DNA from: Pseudomonadales bacterium
GTDB taxonomy: Bacteria; Pseudomonadota; Gammaproteobacteria; Pseudomonadales; JANQJO01
Direction of reading: 5' to 3'
Assembly (NCBI GenBank): GCA_028281605.1
Contig: JANQJO010000160.1
Location: forward strand, 1 to 33,585
Length of the DNA: 33,585 nt
Shown: positions 1 through 9,932 of the stretch, in pieces
Layout: each line of letters begins with the position of its first letter
How positions within the stretch are numbered: the first letter of the stretch is position 1
The notes under the pieces: model-generated
Told to the model about the DNA's origin: nothing
The model's database searches: none
What the model saw: the letters and a program-made list of their open reading frames with translations, nothing else
Translations under genes and position numbers: made by a program

Positions 1-38
1 CTTTCATAGTAATCACCTCATAATAATATGGGCGAGAA

Positions 39-115
39 TGGCGGAGCGGACGGGACTCGAACCCGCGACCCCCGGCGTGACAGGCCGGTATTCTAACCAG
101 CTGAACTACCGCTCC
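39..115 (-). tRNA. tRNA-Asp (anticodon GTC), including encoded CCA
   Basis: Reverse complement reads GGAGCGGTAGTTCAGCTGGTTAGAATACCGGCCTGTCACGCCGGGGGTCGCGGGTTCGAGTCCCGTCCGCTCCGCCA; intact acceptor stem, GTC anticodon, T-loop GTTCGAGTC and 3' CCA. Confidence 0.97.
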
Positions 116-160
116 GATATTATACAGCTTAAGCCATACACAGCTGCCCCTGTGATGCCT

Positions 161-236
161 TGGTGGGTGGTGCAGGGCTCGAACCTGCGACCCTCGCCTT
201 GTAAGGGCGATGCTCTCCCAGCTGAGCTAACCACCC
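161..236 (-). tRNA. tRNA-Val (anticodon TAC), including encoded CCA
   Basis: Reverse complement GGGTGGTTAGCTCAGCTGGGAGAGCATCGCCCTTACAAGGCGAGGGTCGCAGGTTCGAGCCCTGCACCACCCACCA; full cloverleaf with TAC anticodon. Confidence 0.97.
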
Positions 237-250
237 ACTGACGATGCGTT

Positions 251-278
251 ATTCTACTTCCATTTTTTAATCTGTCAA
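251..278 (-). promoter_or_regulatory. Putative sigma70 promoter for the tRNA-Val/tRNA-Asp unit
   Basis: Reverse complement shows TTGACA, 16 nt spacer, TAGAAT just upstream of tRNA-Val. Confidence 0.6.
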
Positions 279-659
279 ACTAAACTTGATTTTAATTTTT
301 ATAGAGTGTTTTTTGTTCACATTTTGTTTGTAACATTGCGATTGCGATTTGGTCTCAGGTTGCTTACATTCTGCTCTAACTTGAATGCCAATTTAAAAAT
401 CTTCTCTGCCAGTCAAGCAATTTGTTTAGGATAAAGTAAAGTTAAATTCCGCTGCTGAACTCGCTTCGCTCAAACATGTATCCGCTCTAAATGTTAAAGT
501 TGTTTCGTGACCATTCCTTATTGAATGTGGTTGATGCGGCTATGGTTGGTAAATTGGGTGCCTGTCCGCTGGCAGGGGGTGGTGCCGGTCTTAAGGTTAT
601 GTGAGTCAGTACGGTGTTACAATGGTTGTTGTTTTTACCTATATTTGGATGAGTAGGCA

Positions 660-914
660 ATGGCAAAAACTTGTGGTGTGATTGAAAGAGAGTTAAAAGA
701 TATGAGATTATCTGAAGAAAAAAGTGGTACAGGCTTTTTTGCAGTGTTAAAGAGTATTTTTGCAGCGCTGTTCGGAATTCAAAGCAATCGAAATCGTGAG
801 CGCGATTTTAAGCAAGGAAAAGCATCAGATTATATTGTGATAGGCTTTGTTGTTGTGTTTGTTTTAGTGTTCATCATGATTATGATTGTTAAGTCTGTAT
901 TGCTAGGCCAGTAA
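660..914 (+). CDS. DUF2970 family small membrane protein
   Basis: 84 aa; GFFAVLKSIFAALFGIQSNRNRERDFKQGKASDYIVIGFVVVFVLVFIMIMIVK resembles the DUF2970 pattern with one C-terminal TM helix. Confidence 0.75.
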   Translation: MAKTCGVIERELKDMRLSEEKSGTGFFAVLKSIFAALFGIQSNRNRERDFKQGKASDYIVIGFVVVFVLVFIMIMIVKSVLLGQ

Positions 915-918
915 GCTA

Positions 919-967
919 ACCTTGCTCCTGTAACCTGCCTGTGGAGGTGGGGAGCAAGGTTTGTTTT
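919..967. terminator. Hairpin between convergent genes, probable bidirectional terminator
   Basis: ACCTTGCTCC (919-928) pairs with GGAGCAAGGT (951-960), followed by TTTGTTTTG; lies between convergent 660-914(+) and 985-1338(-). Confidence 0.65.
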
Positions 968-984
968 GTAAATTGGTTCTAAAC

Positions 985-1338
985 TTAGGCTGCTTTTGCT
1001 TTTTTGGGTTTTTGGTTGCTTTTTGACTCTCCAGCTTTAACTAAGTTACTGTAAATAGACCCACTGTTTTCAAGTGTTTTGCTCATTAGGCCAATGGCAG
1101 CTAGCCTAATTTGAGGCACTGACTGCTTAGCGGTAGGTAGCACTCCTATGGCTTTTTTTACTTGGCTGATAACGGTTTCCCCTTTGTTTTGTTTGGCTTC
1201 ACCTTCTTTAATCAGATTTTCGATTTGTTTTGTGCAGCTTTCTGTAACTCGAAAAGCTAGGCCTCTTCCTGCGTGAGTTGCTTTTTCAAACTGCTGTTTT
1301 AGTTTGCCAGTAATCTGCTCTATCATGTTGTTGCCCAT
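985..1338 (-). CDS. Hypothetical helical protein with Lys/Ala-rich C-terminus (phasin-like composition)
   Basis: 117-aa ORF (alternative start MIEQ), ends KPKKAKAA; paired with a terminator-like hairpin. Family assignment is compositional only. Confidence 0.55.
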   Translation of the reverse strand: MGNNMIEQITGKLKQQFEKATHAGRGLAFRVTESCTKQIENLIKEGEAKQNKGETVISQVKKAIGVLPTAKQSVPQIRLAAIGLMSKTLENSGSIYSNLVKAGESKSNQKPKKAKAA

Positions 1339-1643
1339 GTGTTAAGTCCTCATTTTCTTTAGTGAGTTTGTGATTTTTTTTAAGCAAAGCTTAAAAGGTT
1401 ATCCAGTGGCTGAACTTTTACGATATTAACTGAGTGCCATCATTGGAAAAGGGTTGTCATAGAAAGATAGTTTGTGCTCTCGTGTTCATGCGGTGACACT
1501 ACAGCTTAATTTGTATCTTTCAGCCTAGCTATATGTATGGTATCTGAAAAAAATAGAATAAAAACTCTAATTTATGTTGTGATGGCGATTTGTTTTTTCG
1601 ATTTGTTTGAATTAGGGGGTTGTATTATCGCTTGAGTGAAAGT

Positions 1644-1692
1644 TAAATTTCCGTCACTTGGGGTGATGAAAGTTGCATCGCTTATGGTTGTT
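1644..1692 (-). repeat. Palindromic intergenic repeat, copy A (diverged)
   Basis: Reverse complement ACCATAAGCGATGCAACTTTCATCACCCCAAGTGACGGAAATTT aligns with copies B and D. Confidence 0.55.
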
Positions 1693-1727
1693 TTTCTCAC
1701 AGCTGGATTAGAGTATAACTAAAGCAA

Positions 1728-1793
1728 GAAACAGCCATGAGCGATCCAATTTTCGTCACCTTTGGTGATGAAAATTGGATTTACACGGTAATT
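1728..1793 (+). repeat. Palindromic intergenic repeat, copy B
   Basis: AGAAACAGCCATGAGCGATCCAATTTTCGTCACCTTTGGTGATGAAAATTGGATTTACACGGTAA; 17-bp arms at 1744-1760 and 1764-1780 with one mismatch and a 3-nt loop. Confidence 0.85.
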
Positions 1794-2492
1794 GTTTTGG
1801 TAACTTGTTTTTTTGTAAGATAAGTTTATTTACTTAAGCTAAGTAGCTATTTTTTGTCTAGGACATTTCTTGGGTTTGTGTGTTTATTGTTAAGAGGAAG
1901 TCATGAATATATACTGATTATAGTCCCATCAGACTTTAAGTGAGTGTTTATAAAATTAGACATGAAGACTTTCTGTTTAGGTTTAATAATTAGATCAGTA
2001 TTGTTGAGAAATGACCGATAACAGGGTATTTCTTAACGAATATCTAACAAAAGCATGACAATGGCTGCGTAACAGTGTATAAGAAGCTGGTAAACATCTA
2101 TTTAATTAAAGAGATTTGTGTTTATGGATGTAGAATCGACATACTTGTATGATCATTGCGTTATTATTTAATTATTGATACACCGCTTGGTAATTATGAG
2201 TAATAATGTAATTGATGAGTAAACAGCATAAATTTTTTTTGGGGTTGATACATTGAGTTTACATAAGTAAAAAAGCTTGGTTTAGATGAGTCGATATATG
2301 GAAAAAAACAGGGAATGCTAATTGTATATTGTGTGACTAGTTATTAATTAATGTTATGGCATATAGTTTTGAGAGACTTAAGGAGTGTACTGGTAAGCTG
2401 AGTTTGAGTGTTATTTGAAGTTAAGTGGTTCAGGGTTCGAGCTTGGACTCATTCCAATAATGACATTAAGAACAGAATAAGGATTAAATTAC

Positions 2493-3272
2493 ATGCAAGA
2501 ATCAAATATTAGTGAAAACTTATTTTCGTCTGTGCAAGTTCAGCGTCTTAAAGCGATGCTTCAAGTGGTTGATGTCCAAGCTAAGCGTGGGTATTTTGCA
2601 AAAGAAGCTTGGGGAGGTAACAGTGCTCGCTCTGAGATTTTGTTTAAATCTATCGTCGTCTTTATTGAAAAAGGTTTAAATGACGCAACTGTGCAGGATA
2701 TCTTAGAGGAAGCCAACGTATCTCGAAGAACATTTTATAAATATTTTAAAAATAAGATGGAGGTTTTGAAAAGCATTTATGACATTTCCGTTGATGTTAT
2801 GAACCTTCGTTTTCAAGCAGAGTATGCTAAGGTCAGTACAATGCAGGAGTTCGTTGATACATCAGTGGACTTGTTTTTTAGTTATCATCAAGACTTTGGG
2901 CCAATGTTACGTATTATGCAAGAAGAAGCTTACAGCTCAGAGTCTCCATTGTCCGCTATTCGTAAAAATGCTTTTGAACAGTTGGTTAAGATACTGTGCG
3001 ATGCTGTCGAGCGAATACAGAAAACTAAGTTTGATTCCTCTACTATGTATCCTTTGATATGGATTGTTGAGTCTGCAACCTTGCATTTGCTTCAGCTTCA
3101 AAAAAATCAGCAAAACTCTGAGGGAGAAACCGAAAAATTTCGAAAGAGCTTGAAAAACATTATTGCCTCTGCTTTGATTATAGATAAAAAGGAGCGTCCA
3201 ATGCCTGCGTGTGTTGAGACTGAGGTTGTGAAACAATCACCGCTTGAGTGTGCTACAGTGACAGACCTTTAG
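2493..3272 (+). CDS. TetR/AcrR family transcriptional regulator
   Basis: 259 aa; N-terminal HTH EILFKSIVVFIEKGLNDATVQDILEEANVSRRTFYKYFKNKMEVLKSIYD is typical TetR_N. Confidence 0.88.
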   Translation: MQESNISENLFSSVQVQRLKAMLQVVDVQAKRGYFAKEAWGGNSARSEILFKSIVVFIEKGLNDATVQDILEEANVSRRTFYKYFKNKMEVLKSIYDISVDVMNLRFQAEYAKVSTMQEFVDTSVDLFFSYHQDFGPMLRIMQEEAYSSESPLSAIRKNAFEQLVKILCDAVERIQKTKFDSSTMYPLIWIVESATLHLLQLQKNQQNSEGETEKFRKSLKNIIASALIIDKKERPMPACVETEVVKQSPLECATVTDL

Positions 3273-3311
3273 ATGATATTTGATGATAAGTGTGGGCTTT
3301 GATGAGCTGAA

Positions 3312-3953
3312 ATGAACTCTAGTATGATTAGAGAAAGCTTTCCTGTAGGTCCTCTGGGGTGTAATTGTTCAATTATTGGTGATCAGAAAACGGGCCACTG
3401 TGTAGTCGTTGATCCTGGGGGGAATCCTGAGCTTATAATAGAAAAAGTAAAATCTATGCGTATGACAGTGGTAGAGATTATTCATACGCATGCACATCTT
3501 GATCATTTTTTGGCCTCTGGTATTTTGCGGACTGCTTGGGATGTTCGCTTGTGGTTGCATAAAAACGATCTTTTTCTATGGCGAGCCGTTGAGCTTCAGT
3601 GTCGAATGTTGCAAATTCCTAAAGTTAGTATGCCAGATCCCAGTGATTGGTTGTATGATGATATGGCGCTTTCTGTGTGCAATGGTATTTGTTTGCATAC
3701 GCCAGGACATACGCCCGGATCAGTTAGTTTTTGGTTTGAACAAGATAATTTATTGATTTCTGGTGACACTTTATTTCAAGAATCTATTGGCCGCACGGAT
3801 TTGCCTGGAGGGGATCATAGAGCGATACAGAATTCTATTCGAGAAAGGTTGTTTAGCCTGCCAGAAGCTGCTTTGGTTGTGCCTGGGCATGGGCCTGAAA
3901 CCTGTATTGGTCATGAAAAACAGTTTAATCCGTTTGTACAAGGCCTGTTTTAG
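3312..3953 (+). CDS. MBL-fold metallo-hydrolase (glyoxalase II-like)
   Basis: 213 aa with THAHLDH metal-binding motif, HTPGHTPGS, SGDTLF and PGHGPET motifs. Confidence 0.92.
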   Translation: MNSSMIRESFPVGPLGCNCSIIGDQKTGHCVVVDPGGNPELIIEKVKSMRMTVVEIIHTHAHLDHFLASGILRTAWDVRLWLHKNDLFLWRAVELQCRMLQIPKVSMPDPSDWLYDDMALSVCNGICLHTPGHTPGSVSFWFEQDNLLISGDTLFQESIGRTDLPGGDHRAIQNSIRERLFSLPEAALVVPGHGPETCIGHEKQFNPFVQGLF

Positions 3954-4133
3954 TTAGTTTCTTATTTTTTGCTTATTCTTTTCATTTTTACGATTTCAAG
4001 ACTACCTTTGATTATTATTTGGCTTTTAGTTTTGAGTGCATTTATATGTTTAGTCTGGCTTGTAATCGGTTAAAATAATCGTTGTAGGTATGTTTAGATT
4101 GTTGAAGGCAATTGATGTGAGTGAGGCAAGTGC

Positions 4134-6632
4134 ATGACGACAGAGGTAAAAAAAACGGCTAAACAGCAGGTACAAGCTTTACCGCCTCCGGTACGGCAAG
4201 TCAAGCAAGTTGTTTTGGTTGAACTAGAATCTTTAGTAGCGAAAGTTTTTGATATGCTGGATGATCAGCTTTTTGAATTAGCTGAAAAATCTGGGTCTAA
4301 CAATGAGCAAAATATGTATTTTGAGGGCATGAGAGAGGTACGGTTGCAGCGCTCTGTTTTGTTAAAAAGTTTTTTGGAAACAGTTGCGAGCTCTTTTTAT
4401 AGTTTGCTTGCAAAAAAAGAGTCGGTTGGTGGTGGGCATAGAGAGCATGGAGAGCCTTCGACACTGACGTTCTCTTCTGAACAACTGAGCTTGCTAGAAG
4501 ATGAGCACATGGAAGAGACGGTTGCTATTACTGGTATGGTTAGTAAATTACGTGCTGAATTTTCGATGGCTTTACATGCGCTTTCAACTCGTCTCAGTCA
4601 GTTATATCCTGTGGTTGTTGACGGTTCTAACAATCCTCTGGATCCGGAGCAGTTATGTAGTGCTTTTTCTAAAGCTATGCATGGCCTGCAGGTAGAGATC
4701 AAGATTAAATTGATTATTTATAAGTGTGTAGAAAAGTGTTTGATGACACAATGTCTGTACATACTAAAGAAAGCTAATCAAGCTTTAGTAAAGGCTGGTA
4801 TTCTGCCTGTTTTACCTGCTAAGTCGCCGAGGCGAAAAAAAGAAACACAGGCAACTGTTTTTGCAGATTTTGCAGAGATTGGTAATTTTGCAGAGACTGG
4901 TAAGCGATACGTTACTCAGCTGGGTGGGCAGGCACAGTCTGTGGAAAATGCTAGTGCAGTATCAAAAGTGCAGTATGGAGTAGATGGTGTAGATAGTGAG
5001 GTAGAAGTAGCTAATACAAACAAAGGTTTTGTTGCGCAAAGAGCTAGAGCAGCAGGTACGACAGCTTATGGGTATTTAAGTGAATTATTGCATCAGCAGC
5101 AGGGTGTATCTAATTCAAATTTTGCAATTTTATTAGATGATGTTGCTTATACCTCTACATCTGTATTGACACAACAGGAAATGGATGAAACCTTATCAAA
5201 CATTCAGAAGACCTCTGCTTCAGTGGTGCTAGGTGAACCTGCTCATTTTTCTGGGTTAAAGTTGGTGCAGCTAGTGAGTCAACAATTGCAAGCAAGAGCC
5301 CAAGCTGGGAATGCTGTTGCTCTGAGCCAATCTGATGCAGATGTTGTGAATCTTGTGAGTATGTTCTTTGATTTTATTCTCAATGACTCTAACTTGCCCA
5401 GCTCGGTACAAGCAGTATTAGGGCGTTTACAAATTCCTGTGCTGAAGTTAGCACTGAAAGATAAAAGTTTTTTTGACAGGTCGCAGCATCCAGCGCGTCG
5501 CTTAATCAATGAAATGGCTTTTGCGGCAGTGGGGTTGGATGAGACGACTTGTAATATTCAAGACAGTGTATGTGATCCGATGTTCTTGCAAATAAAAAGT
5601 ATAGTGGATCGAATTCTGAATGAGTTTTCTGGTGATGTAGAAATATTTGAACGTTGTTATCAAGCTTTTCAGAAATTTATGAAAGATGAGAGAGCAAGAG
5701 CGAGTAAGGTAGAGCAACGAACTCGAGAGCACATTCGAGGTGCGCTTAAAACTGAAAGAGCAAAAAAAACAGTGGAGCGTTTGGTGGCAGTGGTGCTTGA
5801 GCGTTATCCTGTTTCTGTGGTGGTTGAGCAATTTATGCAAGAAGTGTGGTTTCAATATTTATTTAGAGTAGCACTTAAGCAAGGTTGTGAGGGGGGTGCG
5901 TGGCAAAAAGCTAAGCGTTTTACAGTAAAGCTTGTATTAGCTTTTCAGAAGGAAACTTTACGCAAGTTGGGGAATCAACGTACGCAGTGGTTAGAGAATT
6001 TGTATCAAAATGTTGAACGGGTTTTGCAGCATTTGGCCTTAGGGCAAGCACAAATAAGTGAGTGTATGCAAAGTTTGCGTGATGAAATTCAAAATTTAGT
6101 AGCTGAGTTAGTCGTGTTAGAAAGTGGTGAGGTAAGAAAAAGTGGTGAGGCGAGTAATGACAGTGAATTGACGGCGAGTCAAGAGCCTTCTCGTGCTTTG
6201 GTTGTTTCTGAAGTCGATACTTTTGTCCAGCTAGATGCAGTTCAGGAAGAAGAAAACGCGGTTAAACAGCAGCTTGTAGAGGAAGCTATATTGTCTGATT
6301 GCTACTATAAACAGGCGATGGCCTTACCGATAGGGACATGGTTTAAATGGGTACCGGTGCATCAAAAGCCGAAACGATGTAAGTTGGCTGAGCGGCATGA
6401 GGAAGAGTTTATCTTTGTCAATCGTTTGGGGCAAAAGGTTTGTCAGAGGTCTTTGTCAGAGGTAGTTAGGGATTTACGTAGAGGTTGGTTATTAGAATTG
6501 GATAGGCGTGCTGTGATTGATCGGGCTTGGGATGCTATAGCACGAAGGTTGGCTAAAGAAGAGATTCCTACAGAGGAGGATGCGCTTAAACCGTTGCAAA
6601 AACAAGACGAAGTGAGGGTGGTACAAGACTAG
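4134..6632 (+). CDS. DUF1631 family protein
   Basis: 832 aa; N-terminal and C-terminal sequence (GTWFKWVPVHQKPKRCKLAERHEEEFIFVNRLGQKV) consistent with DUF1631. Confidence 0.75.
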   Translation: MTTEVKKTAKQQVQALPPPVRQVKQVVLVELESLVAKVFDMLDDQLFELAEKSGSNNEQNMYFEGMREVRLQRSVLLKSFLETVASSFYSLLAKKESVGGGHREHGEPSTLTFSSEQLSLLEDEHMEETVAITGMVSKLRAEFSMALHALSTRLSQLYPVVVDGSNNPLDPEQLCSAFSKAMHGLQVEIKIKLIIYKCVEKCLMTQCLYILKKANQALVKAGILPVLPAKSPRRKKETQATVFADFAEIGNFAETGKRYVTQLGGQAQSVENASAVSKVQYGVDGVDSEVEVANTNKGFVAQRARAAGTTAYGYLSELLHQQQGVSNSNFAILLDDVAYTSTSVLTQQEMDETLSNIQKTSASVVLGEPAHFSGLKLVQLVSQQLQARAQAGNAVALSQSDADVVNLVSMFFDFILNDSNLPSSVQAVLGRLQIPVLKLALKDKSFFDRSQHPARRLINEMAFAAVGLDETTCNIQDSVCDPMFLQIKSIVDRILNEFSGDVEIFERCYQAFQKFMKDERARASKVEQRTREHIRGALKTERAKKTVERLVAVVLERYPVSVVVEQFMQEVWFQYLFRVALKQGCEGGAWQKAKRFTVKLVLAFQKETLRKLGNQRTQWLENLYQNVERVLQHLALGQAQISECMQSLRDEIQNLVAELVVLESGEVRKSGEASNDSELTASQEPSRALVVSEVDTFVQLDAVQEEENAVKQQLVEEAILSDCYYKQAMALPIGTWFKWVPVHQKPKRCKLAERHEEEFIFVNRLGQKVCQRSLSEVVRDLRRGWLLELDRRAVIDRAWDAIARRLAKEEIPTEEDALKPLQKQDEVRVVQD

Positions 6633-7577
6633 ATGATTCTGTTTCGGATAAGTCTTGGAGCACAGGGTGCAGTAAAGACCAATATCGCCTCTTGTGCATT
6701 AACGATTGGTAACTTTGATGGACTTCATAAAGGTCATCAAGCTATTGTTAAGCAATTAAAAAAATTGGCAAGCGAAAATGATGTAGACTCTTGTGTTGTG
6801 CTATTTGAACCGCAACCTTTGGAGCAGCTGCAGCCAAAAGAGGCTCCGGTGCGTTTGATGAACTTGCGTGATAAGCTTGAGAGGTTGGCAGACTTAGGGG
6901 TAGATCAGGTGTGTTGTTTGCGGTTTGACAATGCTCTGAGCCAGCTGTCACCTGAGGCCTTTGTACAGCGTATTTTAGTAAAAAGATGCCAAGCCCGCCA
7001 TGTGTTGGTCGGAGCTGACTTTCGCTTTGGTAGCCAGCGTGGTGGGAATATTCAATATTTATATCGATTGGGGAGGCAGCAAGGTTTTTGTACCTATGAA
7101 TCACCGACTCACTTACAATCAGGTCGTCGAATTAGTTCAACTTGGTTGCGTGAAGCTGTCAAGAGAGGGGATTTTGATCTTTCTAAGCGCCTTTTAGGTA
7201 AAGCGTTTTCGTTGGCTGGTCCTGTAGTTTATGGAGATCAATTGGGTCGTCAATTGGGTTTTGCGACGGCCAATGTACATCTTAATCGCAGACGCTTACC
7301 TTTGACTGGGGTCTATGCTGTGAAGGTATTGGGGGTGGAGTCTATGGCATTACCTGCGGTGGCTAATATCGGCACTAGGCCAACCGTGGGTGGTACAAAG
7401 CCAATCTTGGAGGTGCATATTTTAGGTTTTGATGGTAACATTTATGGTCGGCGTTTACATGTTGAATTTTATAAAAAAATGCGTGATGAACAAAAGTTTG
7501 ACTCAGTGAGTGCCTTACAACAAGCTGTTATGCGTGATATCGAGGCAGTAGAATATTATTTTCAACATTGCCAATAG
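6633..7577 (+). CDS. ribF: Bifunctional riboflavin kinase / FAD synthetase
   Basis: 314 aa; TIGNFDGLHKGHQ nucleotidyltransferase motif and C-terminal flavokinase motif GFATANV...TGVYAV...NIGTRPT. Confidence 0.95.
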   Translation: MILFRISLGAQGAVKTNIASCALTIGNFDGLHKGHQAIVKQLKKLASENDVDSCVVLFEPQPLEQLQPKEAPVRLMNLRDKLERLADLGVDQVCCLRFDNALSQLSPEAFVQRILVKRCQARHVLVGADFRFGSQRGGNIQYLYRLGRQQGFCTYESPTHLQSGRRISSTWLREAVKRGDFDLSKRLLGKAFSLAGPVVYGDQLGRQLGFATANVHLNRRRLPLTGVYAVKVLGVESMALPAVANIGTRPTVGGTKPILEVHILGFDGNIYGRRLHVEFYKKMRDEQKFDSVSALQQAVMRDIEAVEYYFQHCQ

Positions 7578-7613
7578 TAAGGCCTTGCAAATCGAACATC
7601 TCAACTCCACAAT
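7578..7613 (+). repeat. 36-bp post-stop-codon element, copy 1
   Basis: TAAGGCCTTGCAAATCGAACATCTCAACTCCACAAT; matches the reverse complement of 10570-10605 at 33/36 positions. Confidence 0.85.
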
Positions 7614-7737
7614 GTTGCGTTAGAATAAATTACGCGCCAGCGAATATGCCATTATTTTGGTGAATGGTTCTGATATTCCCTGTTGACTTTTTTTTAAAAA
7701 AAGAGTATTGTTTTTTCCTCTTTTAATTTAAGCCTGA

Positions 7738-7946
7738 GGGTGCTGATAGAGATATCGGTTAAACGGGAAATAGGTGCGTAAGCAAGTCAGATACAGTTTA
7801 CAAATCCTATGCTGCCCCCGCAACGGTCAGTGAGTCAAATCCTAATTGTTTACCACTGTGTTTAACAAACATGGGAAGGGAATTAGGATAGCCTTCCACT
7901 TAGTCTAAGGATAGGTGCTCATAAGCCCGGATACCGGCCCTCAGTT
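7738..7946 (+). ncRNA. Cobalamin (B12) riboswitch upstream of btuB
   Basis: Contains the conserved core GCTGCCCCCGCAACGGT and 3' AAGCCCGGATACCGGCC box, followed by btuB. Boundaries approximate. Confidence 0.93.
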
Positions 7947-7995
7947 GTATCTCCACTGATTTATTTAGGTACGGGTGAGTACCTAGAGGGTTATT

Positions 7996-9867
7996 ATGCG
8001 TTACTTTATGCCAAAGGCTTATAGCTTTTGTGCTTTCGTTGTTTTTGGCTTTCTTTCTTTGGTAAGTTGTTTTGCTTGGTCCTACGATTTTAATTTTAAA
8101 TCTGAAGAGATACCTACCGTTGTAGTTACTGGATCTAGGATTCTGCAACCCTTACAAGACGTACTGGCACCTATGACGGTCATTACACGTGAAGACATTG
8201 AAAAATATCAGATTAACTCTGTACAGTCTGCTTTGAGTCGCGTGCCTGGTGTTGCGATCAGTAATAGCGGAGGTTTAGGAAAAGTAACCTCAGTGTTTTT
8301 GCGAGGGACTGAATCTGATCATGCTCTGGTATTGATTGATGGTATTAAAATAGGCACACCCAGTGTGCGAGGTGTTGCATTGCAGCATCTTTCTATTGCA
8401 ACGATTGAGCGTATTGAAGTGCTGCGTGGTCCAGCCTCTTCTTTGTATGGCTCTGAGGCACTGGGGGGGGTTATCAATATCGTAACTCGTAATAAAAACA
8501 CCCCTTCGCACAGCAGTCTTGAGTTGGCCACTGGCAGTGATGATACGACCCAAACCACATTGCGTCACCAGTCTAATTTTGGAACAAGCCAGTTTTATGC
8601 AAACGTTCATACATTGTATACTGATGGTTTTAACGCTTGTCGAGGCAATCCAAATTCAGGGTGTTTTACTGTTGAGCCTGATCAGGACGGTTATCAAACA
8701 ACAGCTGTCAATTCAGGTGCAAGTTTTTATGGGCATGATGGTAGCGAGTTTTCTATGCAATGGTATCAAAGCAGATCTACAACAGAGTTTGATGGCTCTT
8801 TTCAAAATGAAGAAGAAAACTTGCAACGTGTTATCAGTGCTTATGCATTGCTTCCAGTCAATCATCAACAATATTGGACCGTAAATGCAGGGCATAGCTG
8901 GGAAGAGGCTGATAACTTTGCAAATGCAGTATTTGCTGGTCGTTTTAATAGTGAGCGTGACTCATTTTCTGTTTTACATCATTGGCAGCGCGGTGTGCAG
9001 CAGCATGGTAGACCTGCAAGTAGAGTGAGTCTGGGTTTTGACTATCAAAAAGATCAAGTGGATAGTATTACCGAATACGATGTTGATGAACGTAGTAATA
9101 GAGCTATTTTTATGCAGTATCAAGGTCGGGGAGATTTGTACCAACTTCAAGCCAGTGTCAGGCGAGATGAAGATGGACAGTTTGGTGATTTTGAAACGGC
9201 TAGTTTGCGTTGGGGGTACGATTTATTGCCTGTGTTGCAATTGATTTTAGGTGCTGGTACAGCCTTTAAAACACCGAACTTTGATGATTTATACTTTCCA
9301 GGATTCAGTAATCCGAACTTAAAGCCGGAACAATCTGAATCTTACGAGATAGGCCTGAAAACAACAAATCTAACCTATCAATGGTCCGTGCAAATGTTTA
9401 AGACACGCATCAGTGATTTAATTGTTTTCGATTTCAGTACGAATAGGCCTGAAAATATCAGCCAAGCTCACGTTTTAGGGTTTGAGGGTGCTTTCTCGGG
9501 CCAATGGAAACAATGGGATTTCAACGCTGTTTTAAGCGTTTTAGATCCCGAAAATCGCAGTCAGGGCTCTAACTTTGGCCAGTCTTTGACGAGGCGTGTT
9601 GAGCGTACGTTTGGATTGGACTTGTCTAGACGTTTTAATCGTACAAGGTTCATTAGCCGTATTTTTGCGCAGAGTGATCGTCAGGATGATGGGAGGCGTT
9701 TGGGTGGTTTTGTCACCCTTGACTTAGGGGTTGAGTATGAAGCGACTCCAAATCTACGATTCAGCTTGGAAGGGAAAAATATCACAGATAAAGACTATCA
9801 GACAGCATTAGATTATAATCAGCCAGATGCAACTGTATTGGCCAGAGTCCGCTACAGCACGAATTGA
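7996..9867 (+). CDS. btuB: TonB-dependent vitamin B12 receptor BtuB
   Basis: 623 aa; signal peptide, TonB box-like TVVVTGSR, plug motif VLRGPASSLYGSEALGGVINIVT, C-terminal beta-barrel; under a B12 riboswitch. Confidence 0.93.
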   Translation: MRYFMPKAYSFCAFVVFGFLSLVSCFAWSYDFNFKSEEIPTVVVTGSRILQPLQDVLAPMTVITREDIEKYQINSVQSALSRVPGVAISNSGGLGKVTSVFLRGTESDHALVLIDGIKIGTPSVRGVALQHLSIATIERIEVLRGPASSLYGSEALGGVINIVTRNKNTPSHSSLELATGSDDTTQTTLRHQSNFGTSQFYANVHTLYTDGFNACRGNPNSGCFTVEPDQDGYQTTAVNSGASFYGHDGSEFSMQWYQSRSTTEFDGSFQNEEENLQRVISAYALLPVNHQQYWTVNAGHSWEEADNFANAVFAGRFNSERDSFSVLHHWQRGVQQHGRPASRVSLGFDYQKDQVDSITEYDVDERSNRAIFMQYQGRGDLYQLQASVRRDEDGQFGDFETASLRWGYDLLPVLQLILGAGTAFKTPNFDDLYFPGFSNPNLKPEQSESYEIGLKTTNLTYQWSVQMFKTRISDLIVFDFSTNRPENISQAHVLGFEGAFSGQWKQWDFNAVLSVLDPENRSQGSNFGQSLTRRVERTFGLDLSRRFNRTRFISRIFAQSDRQDDGRRLGGFVTLDLGVEYEATPNLRFSLEGKNITDKDYQTALDYNQPDATVLARVRYSTN

Positions 9868-9932
9868 TGTGGTCTATATACAAAAGAGTTTATAGCAAGC
9901 TCTTGTATTGAGGGAACGGGGGAAGGAGCCGA

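Noticed and set aside
38-241. 67-aa ORF on the plus strand
   Set aside because: Entirely antisense to tRNA-Asp and tRNA-Val; translation of tRNA complement.
1744-1780. Interpretation of palindrome B (and D) as rho-independent terminators
   Set aside because: Strong stems but no following U-tract, conserved flanks outside the stem, and B is not adjacent to a gene end; treated as a dispersed repeat instead.
2824-3236. ORFs 2824-3057(+) and 2937-3236(-)
   Set aside because: Overlap the TetR gene in other frames with no coding signature.
7686-7733. Poly-T/poly-A palindromic stretch before the B12 riboswitch
   Set aside because: Could be part of a ribF terminator or simple AT-richness; not distinctive enough to call.
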